NCBI GenBank assembly: GCA_941918925.1
Contig: OW799233.1
Span: forward strand, 2,348,001 to 2,412,000
Source of the DNA: Phyto melanocephala
Lineage: Eukaryota > Arthropoda > Insecta > Diptera > Rhinophoridae
Direction: 5' to 3'
Length of the DNA stretch: 64,000 nt
A program made the position numbers and the translations under genes. Under the pieces are notes generated by a model that had not been told where the DNA came from, searched no databases, and saw only the letters and a program-made list of their open reading frames with translations. Within the stretch, counting starts at the first letter, position 1, and the number at the start of each line of letters is the position of its first letter. This document shows positions 21,771 to 33,677 of the stretch, in pieces.

Positions 21771-24089
21771 AAATTATTTTTAAATGTTAAATTTCATAAA
21801 TTTGTATTTAAGCTAATACAATAACTTAAAATCTTGTGGCTTTAATGGGTTGATTCGTTAAAGTAGTTGATGATTGAATAAAAGTTATCGGTGTCAAATT
21901 GCTTGGTTGGTTATGAATATTTCGGAAATAGGATAAACTCATTTATTTGTTAATGTGCGTTTCGCGCCAACAAGGATGTCGATAAATCTTTGCTTGCAAA
22001 TAAAAATATACACAAGTCTATACACACGCTGTTATATCTAAACACATTTTGAAATTATATTTTTTTTAAAACTGTTTAGATTACAAGAACTTGTAACTCC
22101 TTGTGTTTATTGAGAACCACCTGTGTTTTCATACGCTGTTTTATCTGCGCACACTTTTTGTTCTCATATTGTGTTGTTTATTTTGGTATTCCATTTAAAT
22201 TTCAAGGGATTATTTTCTGAAATTTTTGTAAAAAATGTTTGTGTTGTCCACATTCCATTGACTTTTAAATGTATTCAAAAAGTTCAATACCTAACCCCTA
22301 ATTTTACTTATAAGGCTTTTTTCGCTTTCCTGATAAAAATTGATGTTAAAACATTCTCAGTTGCACACGAAAACCACAAAATTTATAACAATTTAACATA
22401 CGTTTGAGGAGAATTTCTAAAAACGTACTTTAATTACAGCTTACACAAATGTGGCCATAATTAAAAGGAGAGAGACAAATTAAAATAAATTATTTTCATT
22501 TATTACTTGTACTAGTACTTGTTAGACTGTGATTATCCTAATTAATTGGTTGACGTACGCATGGAATTCTTTTGAATTTTTAACAGAGACAAATAACGCA
22601 AAATTATGTCTATGACTACATAAATACCGTTTAAATTGAAGGTTGTTTCTTTTATACGTATTCAAAGTGACATTCATAACAAAAATCCAACAAAAATTTA
22701 CATCAACACACATTTTACTGCACAGGAAATTAAATTCGTACACTTGTTCTCCTCGTAGGTGACTGTGCATGTGCTGTTGTTTTTGTTGGTGACTGTATAG
22801 CTGAAGTTGATGTAGTTGTTGTAAAATTCTTAAATTATAAAACAACAACTTTAACATGACAAAATTTCGTAAAATGAAAATTTAAAAACACTTGACAATT
22901 TACAATTTCATTTATTTCAATTTTGTTTGGTTTGTTTTAAATACGTATTCATTGTTGTTTTTGTTGTTGTTGTAATGAAAATTTGCTATTGTTGCTGGTT
23001 TTGTTTCATACATGAGAGTAGAAATTTTTTTTTAATTAAAAACTAGATCAAACTGTAACAGAGGACGAGACATGTTAATTATTTGAATTTTTTACACTTT
23101 TCATTTCAATTTATTCTCATTTAATTTACATGCATTCAACTTTTACTTTTGCTACAATTTCCATTCAGCATTGTGTTTAAGTTTTAAGTGTAATTAAGTT
23201 TCTCTTTGTTCGATGTTGTTATTGTTGTAATGTTTTTGCTGCTTGCTTATAAATAACAATTATTCCTTGTGCAACAAAGACAAAAACAATACAACTTTCG
23301 TTTAGAATCAAAAGTGTATCAAAGTAAAGATAAATTAGCTTTGAATAACTAGTGAAATACATAATTATTATTCGAAACTTTTAAGTCTATTGAGAAGTAG
23401 CAAAACGTAATTGAAAAGATAAGTTTTCATAAAAAGTGCCAGATAAAGAGCTTAACTGTCGTGTGCATAAAAATTATCAGGCTTGTTAATAAAATTTCCA
23501 TAGAAAATCCGTTGAAAAAAACTCTCTAAAATCCTTTGATAATGATTTTGAATACGACAGTTAATCCATTGTCTTGTTTCATTTTAAAAGAAAAGTTAAT
23601 AGTAAAAGTAATATATTCTACATAAATTGAAATAATTTTATGAATGAATGATTTAATGTCTACTGGCATGTCCTTTAAAAGTAAATATTTATTAGAGAAA
23701 CAATAACAATAACTGTTTTCATTTTAACAAAATTACTATTTGAAGCCGGCCCGCTTTGCTGTCACCGGCATTTGTTTGTGTCATATTTATTATTAGACAT
23801 ATTCTGATATTGTTATAACTGCCTCTTATTTTAAATTCCTCGTTTTGCAATGTCGTAATATGCCTTTATTTAATCTTGGTTATAATCTATCAGTCTAGAA
23901 AATTTCCCTTAAACCCGCTTGTGTTGGTGTTGTTGAGTAACAAAACGTTGTGTTTTACCGTTTGGATCCACCCCTATTACATTTTTGACGACTGTAAGAG
24001 AAGAATACGAAAAGGTTTCTAAGTTATTGAAAATATTAAGCAACAAGGCCACAACTGGGTAATTTGTGTTGTTTTACAAAAAATGTTAT
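21771..24089. other. AT-rich non-coding region
   Basis: Contains repeated GTTGTTGTT-type tracts (22795-23000 and 23210-23250) and no exon I can support. The open frames at 22123-22407 (+) and 22522-22857 (-) show AT-driven residue composition and no domain. Confidence 0.5.
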
Positions 24090-24345
24090 AAAAGTGGCCT
24101 GTAGAAAGCAACACTTTATATTAAACTCGACATAATGAAGGGTTTGTGAAGCCGGCTGACAAAAGTGGCCAATGCATAACATTTTTTTCACGCAAGTTTC
24201 CGAGATTGATCAAAGAAACTTTGAAAGCTGATATTTTTGTTGGGCCGCAAATGAGACAACTCGTGAAAGATTCTAATTTTTCCAAATTAATGCGATATGA
24301 AAGCTTGCAAAAGGTCATTTGAGAGAAACATAAATTGTGTTGACG
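24090..24345 (+). pseudogene. fragment of a repeat-associated ORF family (IFVGPQ family)
   Basis: WPVESN, then LYIKLDIMKG, and after a one-base frameshift GFVKPADKSGQCITFFSRKF, PRLIKETLKADIFVGPQM and RQLVKDSNF. From memory this resembles a multicopy protein family found among insect and cnidarian repeats with motifs LHIKLGLMKQFVKALDK and GIFVGPQIRQL. Its biochemical role is not known to me. Only about 80 codons survive and no start or stop is supportable. It may be a captured or transposon-encoded gene fragment. Confidence 0.55.
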
Positions 24346-24561
24346 AGTGTAACTCTATTCACTAAATCATAAATAACGTTAAAAATGCCAGATTTAAGTA
24401 AAATGTTTGTTTAGAAGTTTTTATTACTAAAACTATTTGCAAGTTATTTGCTCATAATATAAATTTAAGAATTTCTCTGTCAACAGAGAATGCAAAATTT
24501 ATGAAAAATCTTAAATTATATATAATCAGCTACTTACTAGAGCTCTGAGTTTTATTTTTAA

Positions 24562-25649
24562 CTAGCTGACTGTAGCGGCTTTGCTCGACTTTTACTCACT
24601 AATGGTTAGTATTTCATATAGAATTAAAAATTAAAACACAAATTCAGTGCAAAGAAAACATAACAAAAATTTTGCTTAATTTATTGCTTATAAGTTCGGT
24701 CATTATTCAATCTACATTAATCCACAATTGAAACAATTATTCAATTAAAAAAAAAAAAAAATAAAAAAAAAATGGTAAACATATAATTCATTTTAAAGCT
24801 TAATAGCAAACAAAGAAAATGAATAGTGCTGACAGTGAACCGACTATCGAGCACACAACCTACAATTGACCGTGGGAAAAGCATGGGGATTCTTGGTTTA
24901 ACTCACATACTTTTAACGATTGTCCTTGAGATTTATTAGTCGCCATAGCGAATGCAAGGCGAACTGGAAATTGGACGCGTTTAAACTTAAATGTTAGTTC
25001 ACTTGATATCATAGGTATCCTTGGAATAAGCACTTCTTCAGCTTTAAACTTTCCTATGAATATCTTTACTTTAATAGCGCTTGGCACTAATGTTTTAACA
25101 ACCAATCTAGTACCATTGCATAGGTTACGTAGCATAACTATTACTGATCCCACTTAAGCTTCAAGTCATGCGGTGGCATTCCCGGTAAGTCTAATTAATT
25201 AAGGAGCTCTATCGGATAGTCAACCACATCATCAGGGTCTGTAATAGAAGCAATTGACTTATACGAATGCAATTTGCCATTAATTAAGCTCTGGATTCTT
25301 AAATCTATGTCATTAGCGTTCTTATGTTTTGTAGCTAAAATGGCTCTTTCGCTCAACCAAACGTAATTAGTGTAATTTTGAGCAACACTTTTGCTATTAG
25401 TTTTAAATTGATAAAAGCCTGTTGGCTGTGTCAGAGTCAGTCGGTATTTTTCCATTGCCAATGTCTAACAATTTCTTTGAAAACACATGCCCTGATTGAT
25501 CATTTTAAAGGGCAGTAGAAAATTTTTTTAATATTTTTTTACAAACCATCTCTTGAAAATTATCAATCGAATAAAAAAAAAGCAGCCAAGTCGTTGCAGC
25601 CTATCTAACGAGATGCAATTACATGGACCGTTTCATTTTTATATATAGA
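24562..25649 (-). mobile_element. decayed Helitron with helicase remnants
   Basis: On the minus strand the putative 5' end is TCTATATATAAAAATGAAA at 25649 and the 3' end GAGCAAAGCCGCTACAGTCAGCTAG at 24562, followed by T. TC...CTAG ends are diagnostic of Helitrons. At about 1.09 kb it is far shorter than an autonomous element, so most of Rep and helicase is deleted. The 5' boundary is less certain than the 3' one. Confidence 0.65.
24790..25461 (-). pseudogene. Helitron PIF1-like helicase, C-terminal pseudogene
   Basis: Minus-strand frames give VWLSERAILATKHKNANDID, DPDDVVDYPIELLN, then (after a stop) LDLPGMPPHDLKLK. A one-base frameshift leads to GSVIVMLRNLCNGTRLVVK, LIPRIPMISSELTFKFKR, QFPVRLAFAMATNKSQGQSL and SPCFSHGQL. 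After another stop come VVCSIVG and ALFIF. These are the terminal motifs of the PIF1-type helicase encoded by Helitrons, which unwinds DNA during rolling-circle transposition. At least two stops and one frameshift; non-functional. Confidence 0.85.
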
Positions 25650-28504
25650 AGGTAACCTACGGCAAATAAAAAATTGCCTTTTTTTGCGATACTAATAATG
25701 TGAATATCTAATGACATCCATAGTTTTGACTAACATTCACAGTTTTATTTAAAAAATCGCTGAACATGTGTTCATTTAAAATATTCGAACGATTTATTTT
25801 TATCCAAATTTTGAAATTTTTGTTATTGGAATTTTGAAATTCGAAAATTATAAATAAATCAAAAGGGGCATTTTAACTTTCGATTGTACAAAATTTGGTT
25901 AAATTGTACCATAATTCCCAACAGTGTTTTCAAATTTTTTGTCTCCAAAATACACATCTGTTAAAAACACGTTTCATTCTAGGCACACGCACATTGAAAA
26001 CGAATATGACACGAGCAACAACATATTTGAGCTGCTAATTTTGAATATACCTGAGTATTAAAATCAAGATAGGCTATTTAGGCACCTTAATACATATCGT
26101 GTGCATGTATGTGTAAACATAAACTACTTAAGAGAAACAGTCCTTGCATGACAATAACAATGCTCCAGATAATACTTGTAAATACATATATACCACAAAT
26201 GTATCTTTTGCTTTTATAGAATATGTGTTTGTTTATTTGTTTGTGTATAAGTATTTCTAAGATTAACAAAATCTAAGGTTTATGAGCTTTTATTATAGAA
26301 TGATATATGTATGTATGTGTGCGTTAATGCTGCTATAAAGTATTTGTTTATTTGTCCACTGAAAAGAAAATTACCATGGCTTTGTTTGTTTTTAATAAAT
26401 ACTTGCTCATTAATGTATTTAATTATTTATTTACATTCGCATTTGTTTATATAACGCAAGTGCAGAAAATATTTAATTCTACAATTGTGGGAATATTAGT
26501 TTGATAAACTAAGATTTAAGCCTCTGGAAGCGATTGCATAATTCTGGTAATTTTTAATTTAAAAAAATCAAAACTAACTTTAATAACGATTTGCTAACAG
26601 ATATAATTTTTTTTTAAATTTTTAAAAACTTGGTTTGATTGAAAATAAAATCGTAATTAAAACTATAAGCGTGGCCAATTTAAATCTTCTAAACAAACAC
26701 TGCAGAAGGTAAAAAATAAAAAAAAAAAATCATTGTTTTTCCTAATAATTAATCCCTAATCAAGAAATCCGGCTCTCAATGATTTTAGGTGTGATCAAAA
26801 TTGTGAATATGCTGAATACAATTTACCTTCTTAGAATTTGTGGCGCTTTAAAAATCCGAAGAAAAATTATTTCTTAAATCGCAATGCCAAATACTCAGTG
26901 TGACCAAATACTCAGTCCGGCACACATTAAATACTTTTTTAGTAAATTAATTACTAGAGTAGCAGTATTTTATAATTGTGCTGTTAAGTATAAAAATATT
27001 TAAATAAATAAAGAAAAGGAATAATTGATTAAAATAAATACTCTGAAACCTAAATTTATAAATCGTCTCTATCATGAAACAAAAATGTTTACTGTTAATT
27101 AAGCGATGCTCAATGCTAACTTTTAATCGTATTTTCTTATTTAATATTCCTAATGTTATTTTCACAAAGATTGAATATTTCAAGTCTCTAATGTTAGTCC
27201 TTGTTTTGAATTCAATTTAAATATTTGATGAAATTGTTTCAAACTTGTAAAATATTTTAATTAAAATATTGTTCAACATTTTGCAGTGTATTTCGTTTGT
27301 TGTGTGAACATATTGAGCTGAAAATCAAATAATAATTATTAATATTTATAAGTAGAAATTCTCTAGACAGTCACAAGGATCAGCTCTTTCGTTCGCTTCT
27401 TTCGGAAATTATATTTTAAGGCAAACTAATAAATTGTACATTATATATGCATTACAAAAACTCATATGTATAAGTATAAATAATACACACACACACACAC
27501 ACACAAATATACATATGTATATTTAGACACACATCCATTTATATTATTGTATGAATAGTAAACATTTTAAAGCACTTATACGTAATACATGCAGATAGAT
27601 GTACATATGTATGTATGTATGTGTACATTTGCAAAATAAATATTTGCCCCAATGTACTCTCATAGTAGTTGAATTTATATACAATTATGTGTTTGTATGT
27701 ATGTATGTACGTATGTATGCTTGTTTATTTGGGTACAAATATAATTTGAAAAGTCTAAATTGTTTGTTTCATTGTTTGTTTATTTGTTGTTGTACAAAAT
27801 GGAATGAAAACAATTATGAGTATTTTCTAACATTTATTATTATTATGATTTATATAAATTTTACGCTTAATTTGTCGTATTGAAGAATTGATGGAAATGA
27901 AAGAGTAGAACAATATTTATTTATAAATAAATCAGTTTCAAATAACGCGTGAAAAGACAAACAATTTAAGGAGTTGGAAAGAAAAATTGTTTGTTTGTAT
28001 AAATTTATAATTTAAAGGCTTTTATAAAAACAGTTTTTTTTTTTTGAGAAAGGGACACAATATAAAAGATTTTTATTTTGTTATTTATACAGTTCCTGCC
28101 AGATTTTTCTATTTTTTTTTTCTAATTTATTTGTTAACAAATTTTTAATTATCACCAAAAATAGATGTTTATTATAACTGCTAAATATATTTTAAATTTA
28201 ACAAAGTAAAATTTAATCATAATTATCTTTGATTTCATAATTTTAAAAATCCTTAATAAATAAAATTCTTTTTCACATGGTTTTAAAATTCAAATTGTCA
28301 ATTACATGTGAATGAAATGAGAGAGCTTTGTGAATAGTTCAGTTTCATAAATTGCCAAAATATTTAACATGTGCGCAATCTAAAATATTATTATGTATTT
28401 TTTAAAGTAGGCGAAGTCTAAAGTAAGTTTCTGGAGCTTTAAATTTCGAAAATTTTAATTTCATAATAATTGTGAACGTATGTGCTAATTACAATAAAAA
28501 AGAA
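25650..28504. other. non-coding spacer with simple repeats
   Basis: Contains a (CA)n microsatellite at 27485-27505, several TATGTATG runs (27600-27720) and a doubled CAAATACTCAGT motif near 26888-26920. No exon supported. Confidence 0.5.
27485..27505. repeat. (CA)n microsatellite
   Basis: About ten uninterrupted AC units. Confidence 0.95.
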
Positions 28505-29037
28505 AACAAGTTAGAAGCTATATTCGAACGCTATGATTCGAATAATATGCTCATCATCAAGATTAAGGTTTAGTAGCCAAACCGTAACGTAACCTAGATT
28601 TCAGACGTAATGTCGTACACCATTTTAATTTATTATTTTCGACGCTATTTTTGATTTTGCAATTTTACAAAGTTAACTGTATTCACTAGTTGGGCAAATT
28701 CATTTGATATCCATATTGAGTTTAACAAAAAAGAATAATTTTAATTTTTTTTAGCGCGCTATTTTGTATTCTGACTTTTTCTTAGTTTACTGAATTCTAC
28801 TGGTCAAGCCCAATATTGAGGCTATTTAAGGGGACAATGTATAATTAATATACATATATAAAATCTATATATACGACATTTTAATTGAAACGCCATCTTG
28901 AATTTTAACTAGTTAAATAGTTCACCGTATTCCACTGGTAAATCCCTTTCATTCGATACCAATATTGAGGGGCTTAAAGGCGATAAATTTTTAAATATAA
29001 GATTTAACACAAATTCATTGACTGCCATTTTGTAGAG
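28505..29037 (-). mobile_element. Helentron-like element with internal tandem repeats (copy D)
   Basis: The left edge ACAAGTTAGAAGCTATATTCG is the reverse complement of the 3'-terminal sequence of copies B and C (CGAATATAGC, a short spacer, then ACTTGTT). It is followed by a hairpin ATTCGAA-loop-TTCGAAT, so the element runs right to left. Inside are three degenerate units of about 105-130 bp, each ending in an ACTG...ATATTGAG phrase (28690-28722, 28795-28822, 28930-28972). Internal minisatellites and terminal hairpins are typical of Helentron/DINE-type repeats. Confidence 0.5.
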
Positions 29038-29137
29038 GTGTTAAAATTTAATGATAGCGATTCATTCCAGGATATGTGCAAAAGATTAATACCACATACA
29101 GATCTCGTATGTATGTATGCAACTTGGGGCTGTTTTT

Positions 29138-29960
29138 ATACCCTTCACACAGTGAAAAAGGGTATATATAGGTTTGTCATTCCGTGTGAAATTTCTACAA
29201 TTTTCATTTCCGACCCCATAAAGTATATATTTTCTGAAAGCTTATGAATAGGGAAGTTGATTAAGCCCTGTCAGTCTGTCCGTCTGACCGTCTGTCCGTG
29301 TGTATGTTGAAATCAACTTTTTGAAGCCCCCCGAAATCGCCTGGACCCGGGTGAGCTATTTAAATATCAGAAATATTTGGGAGTAGATCGGTATTGAAAA
29401 TCAGAAACATCGGTTCATAAACAACTGAGATATGAGCAAAAACCCACGACCACCTCGATTTTTTTTCACAAAAACAACATTACAACAACAACATACATAC
29501 ATACAAACTTGTATATTGGTTAAAGTAAACGTGCGATCGAATCCCAGCTGAGCCCAAACATTTTTTTTTTATTTTCTTATATTTTTTTTTTAATTTTTTT
29601 TTATTTTTTATTTAATACATATATTATTTATATTTTTATTATTTTTTTTTTATTTTTTTTTTGTTTTATGTTTATTATTTATATTTTAATTATTTTTTTA
29701 AAATTTTTTTTTTTTTAATTTTTTTTTAACTTTTTTTTTAAATTTTTTTAAATTTTTTTTTTATTTTTTTTATATTTTTTTTTAACATACATACGTTAAT
29801 TTTTAATTTTACAATGGGATGTTTTTATATATGTATGTTTTTTATATGAATGTACGTATTTCGTATGAGATAAATGGTGATACAAACTACTGTTATTGCA
29901 TGACTACACGTTGTGAAGGGTATATAAGATTCGGCACGGCCGAATATAGCGCTCTTACTT
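29138..29960 (+). mobile_element. Helentron-like repeat, near full length (copy B)
   Basis: The left end ATACCCTTCACACAGTGAAA plus AAGGGTATATATAGG forms a hairpin. A TCTGTCCGTCTG-rich block follows at about 29270-29305, then GATATGAGCAAAAACCCACG near 29430. The right end GTGAAGGGTATATAAG, then ATTCGGCACGGCCGAAT (hairpin) and ATAGC, then CTCTTACTT. TACCCTTCAC and GTGAAGGGTA make subterminal inverted repeats. No protein-coding capacity. Similar phrases occur in Drosophila interspersed repeats, which supports a family shared across flies. The superfamily assignment is inferred from end structure. Confidence 0.7.
29561..29787. repeat. poly-T-rich tract inside copy B
   Basis: About 225 bp almost wholly T with scattered A, directly after GATCGAATCCCAGCTGAGCC. 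The same module appears inverted in copy C. Confidence 0.9.
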
Positions 29961-30169
29961 TTTAAAAGTTGTTTTCAACCAACACACGTGCAGATGGACA
30001 GTCGGATCTAGATCGCTCGACACTCAGAAATGAATATTGTAGGAATTACAAACGGAATTAAAAAGCTTTATATATTCTTGGTACAACATGTGAAGGGCAT
30101 ATAAATAAAAAAACTTCTGAAATAAAGAACGAGCTTGATTTATATAACCGAAAAGATATAATGATCTTT

Positions 30170-30960
30170 GAAAAGTTTTAATAATCATCTATATCCACCC
30201 TGTGGCCTAATTGTCAGTGTATTCTGCTGCAGGAAATATACCCACTCTTTTTCTAATGCTTTCAATAGAAAAGATGAGCAGTTGTTTATACTAAAAGACT
30301 TGGCCTGTATATATTTCATATTTCCCGGCTTAGGATATATAACTACCATGGTTTCCCTTCATGTATGTCGAAAGACATGCAACCTGATTTATCTGATCAG
30401 TACAAGTAGAGTGTTCATGTAATAATGTAGAAAATATCTCATCAATTCTAGCGGCCTCAAATGGGGCTGAAGATAGAATCGCACTTTTAAAACCTTTAAT
30501 ACTTATTTTTCCTTCAGAATAACTTCGATTAATCTCTTTTTTTTCCGGACTAACAGGTCATGACACTCCTTAAACTCTAACAATTATTATCCGCTGTGGT
30601 TATCATTCATAATGCCCCACACAGTGGAGTGTGAGTTAACATTATAGCCCATGATAAGTGGCATACCTCTAAACCTACAAAAATCTACCAGATTTTACAC
30701 CTCACTTGAAGGATGGGAGTCTGATGTATCGTAAAGTAGGTAAGCGGATAATAATTGAAATGTGGTTAAGGACACTGCCTTTTATTACCACCGTAAGATC
30801 CGGCGAGCAGAGATGCATCAACTGCACAGTGTTTGTTATCATGATACTCCAGGACACATGTACTAAGGCACTTTACAAATAAAATGCAGTACTTCATGAA
30901 TAATTTCAAATCCAAGATGGTGTCCAGAGTATAACGGCATTTATTAGTGCTTGGACATTT
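30170..30960 (-). pseudogene. LINE remnant: APE-type endonuclease and start of reverse transcriptase
   Basis: Endonuclease motifs on the minus strand: FQLLSAYLLYDTSDSHPSS (30770-30703), LVDFCRFRGM, PLIMGYNVNSHSTVWG (30662-30610), which is the GxDxNxHxxxWG catalytic segment with Asp replaced by Asn (YNVNSH), then LLEF. Further on, FSINNCSSFLLKALEKEWVY (about 30290-30230) resembles the PISLxSFLLKxLEK region at the start of the RT domain. Internal deletion and many stops. It probably belongs to the lineage seen at 17.7-18.5 kb. Confidence 0.65.
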
Positions 30961-32721
30961 TATACATTAAATCTGAAATATAGATAACATTACGACTAGG
31001 TCATTTTTGGAATTTTGAAATACCTACTTAAGATCTGGCAACGCCGAGTTAAATACTCTTTCTTATTTAAGTTTCTTGTGTATTTTTTAAACTTCTGGCA
31101 GAAGTTATGAGAGACAATTACATAAAATACAACCTAAGACTTAAGAAATATGAAATCTTAAAGATGTAGTAGTTACTTTGTTATTACAAACAGTAAAAGT
31201 TTTACGTTAAACAATTAAAAATTTTAATGGCATGTAAAAGTATATCTAAATGTGAATGAGATTAATATTAAAATTAATTCCTTCTAGTCTAGGCAGTCGT
31301 ACATGTGCTTAAACACTACTGTGTAGTTGATGGCACTATTTTTATGTGCAATTAAATTTTAAGTTTTACATTACTTATTTCTTTAAATTTCATTTCATAT
31401 CTAGCATTTAGTGTTCTTAAGTTGTCTGTCTGCGTGCATTTGTAAAGTTTTGCTATTTTTTCCTCAACGAACTTTAAAGAAGATTCCTTTCAAAAATTGT
31501 GAAATTGACAGGTATGACGTGATCGACCTAATTTAGGATGAATGTTTGTATGTGTATTTTCCATTTGGTTTTTATTTTTTTCCTCTTAGTAGTAACGTTG
31601 TTTTTTGTTGTTGTTTCCTATGTATGTATGTGTTTCAATAAAAAAATATTTTTTCAACTTGTGTTCATAGAGATTTACAGTAAAATTAGTTCACAAAGAA
31701 GATGTAAAAATATATTTGGGAATCCTTACAGGCACACATACATACATACATAAGCGTACTCTTTCAATAGTACTGTTATACGCAATTTATACTCTTTATT
31801 GGATATAACAGCATAGTTTACGAAAAAAATAGTAAAAAAATAAGAAAAAACCAAAACTTTAAATTGTAGAAAAAAATGGGAAAACAAAATTATAATTTTT
31901 TTTCAAATACAGTCATGAAAAATTTAGTTAAAAGTTCTTTATCACACTCTTAATCGGATTAATAAGGGTAATCCGTGGTATTTATTTATGATTAGGCTGG
32001 ACATGGATAGTAACATGGGATGAATATTTTTAGCACTTTGCAGATTTTCCTTCTTCATTTCTTTAGTAAATACGAGCAGGTTATAAATATTTATTTATTA
32101 TCTTTTAAATCTTGTTAAGGGCTTACTTTTGGGTTAAAACTTTAATTTAGTTTAAATAATTTATAAGATTAAAAACTTACACTATTTAGTTTGAGTTGAA
32201 CTTTACGAGGAAGAAGGAAACAAATGTTGAGGGATTTTGTGTATAAAACGATGAATTTAATTTTGTGATTATTTTTTTCAGTGTGTTTTTTTACAAATTG
32301 ATGTATAAATTTTACTGAGTTAAACTTTGTTTGTATTGAAAAATTATTTGCAAAAATTTTATGCTGCATGTTACACTGGTAGCTTTTTTATATTTCTAGC
32401 AAATCTATGGTTTTCTTGCAAAAATGCTTATGTATGAAATGTTATTATTTTATTGGGAGAGCCAAGTTGAAATTATAAACTCGTTTAAAAAATTTTGCTT
32501 CTGTTATTTAAAGTTATTAAAAGTTAAGCTAAACATTTCTGCCATTAATAAAAAGTGTCTCAATACAGCCTTTATTTTGCCACAATTTTTAATAAATTTA
32601 ATTTTGAAAAGTATTAAACGAACAACCTTAAATTATTGCAAAAATGTTAAAAATTTTGCCCAAATATTTTTACCGAATACGTCAGATTTTTCATCGCAAT
32701 TATGTGTAAAATGAATCAACA
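30961..32721. other. non-coding spacer upstream of mariner relic
   Basis: AT-rich. It contains (ATAC)n and TATGTATG short runs near 31540-31750. The open frames at 31538-31753 and 32424-32714 lack domain similarity and follow base composition. Confidence 0.5.
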
Positions 32722-33064
32722 TTGAGGCGCTTATTTACAACATTTCAGACCAATTTTACTCTGATGTATGAAACATCTTTTGTTCGCCCTCGTCCTTGTA
32801 GGACAGTAGAAAATAAAGCTGCAGAAAAAGAAAGTGTGGCCGAAAATTCGGGAATTTTAAATGATCATTTAAAATTTAAAACCAATTTTGGTAAAAGACT
32901 TACATTTGCATGAGTAAAAGGTTCAATTGGAGCAAGAAATCAAACCAGGGGACAATCCGAAGCTCTCTGGATTTATTGATTGGATGTTGGGGATTTTTCG
33001 AAAAAAAATAATTTTTCAAGATGAGGAACATTTAAGATTTTTACAAGAATTTAACGTGGCTCAG
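32722..33064 (+). pseudogene. mariner-like transposase pseudogene
   Basis: FVRPRPCRTVENKAAEKESV then AENSG (32775-32855) fits the N-terminal DNA-binding part (RPRTVRTxENIxAVxESVxEN). After a gap and frame change come VQLEQEIKPGDNPKLSGFID and WMLGIF (about 32920-32999), then KKIIFQDEEHL (33000-33035). This matches the segment LTQELKPxDHxxRRxFxxW...KIIFSDEAHF, where the Asp is the first catalytic residue of the DDE/D triad. Most of the DNA-binding linker and everything after the first Asp are lost, and no terminal repeats were identified. Confidence 0.7.
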
Positions 33065-33646
33065 TGTAAAATTTTTTTTATATTTTTTTTGTGATTTGTG
33101 CGCGAAATTTAAAAAAATCAATCTGGTAGAACTCATTCTAAAAAAAGGGCGCCAAATTTAAATTTGAAACTTTTATTTGGACACCCTTTGTAAGGTCCTA
33201 TAGAAGAATGCAAATAGCAATTATTGTTTACTTAACTTTACTTTATCATTAGAGTTGCACGTAAATTTGCAAGTCATCCTTTTTTATTTATTATAATTTT
33301 TTTATTTATTTCGAAAACTGTTAGTTGCCAAAATTCCAATCCTTAACTGAGTCAAGTCATTAGATCTGTTGTGTGCAGTTTCATAGGTTTGTATGGTTTT
33401 ATGCAGCAGATTACATTACAAGATTACATTTTAATAAAAAATATAATAATAAGTACAATAAACACAAGTTTTAAAACCAAATATCAAATTTTGGCTTACC
33501 CTATCGAAGGACGCCAAAGGGTGTTAGAACTGTAACATTAAATTTTATACATTTTTAAAATTGCGAATATAGTAATTTTACATTTGAAAGTGTTTTTGAT
33601 TTTTTCTTGAACAATTTCGTCTTTTCTGATTTTTTTATAATTTTTT

Positions 33647-33677
<31 letters not shown>

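Noticed and set aside
22522..22857. 111-codon minus-strand open frame with a Gln/His-rich segment
   Set aside because: The Gln/His run derives from a GTTGTTGTT-type simple repeat and no splice or domain evidence supports it.
27599..27883. 94-codon plus-strand open frame with repeated MYVCMYV pattern
   Set aside because: It is a translation of TATGTATG simple repeats.
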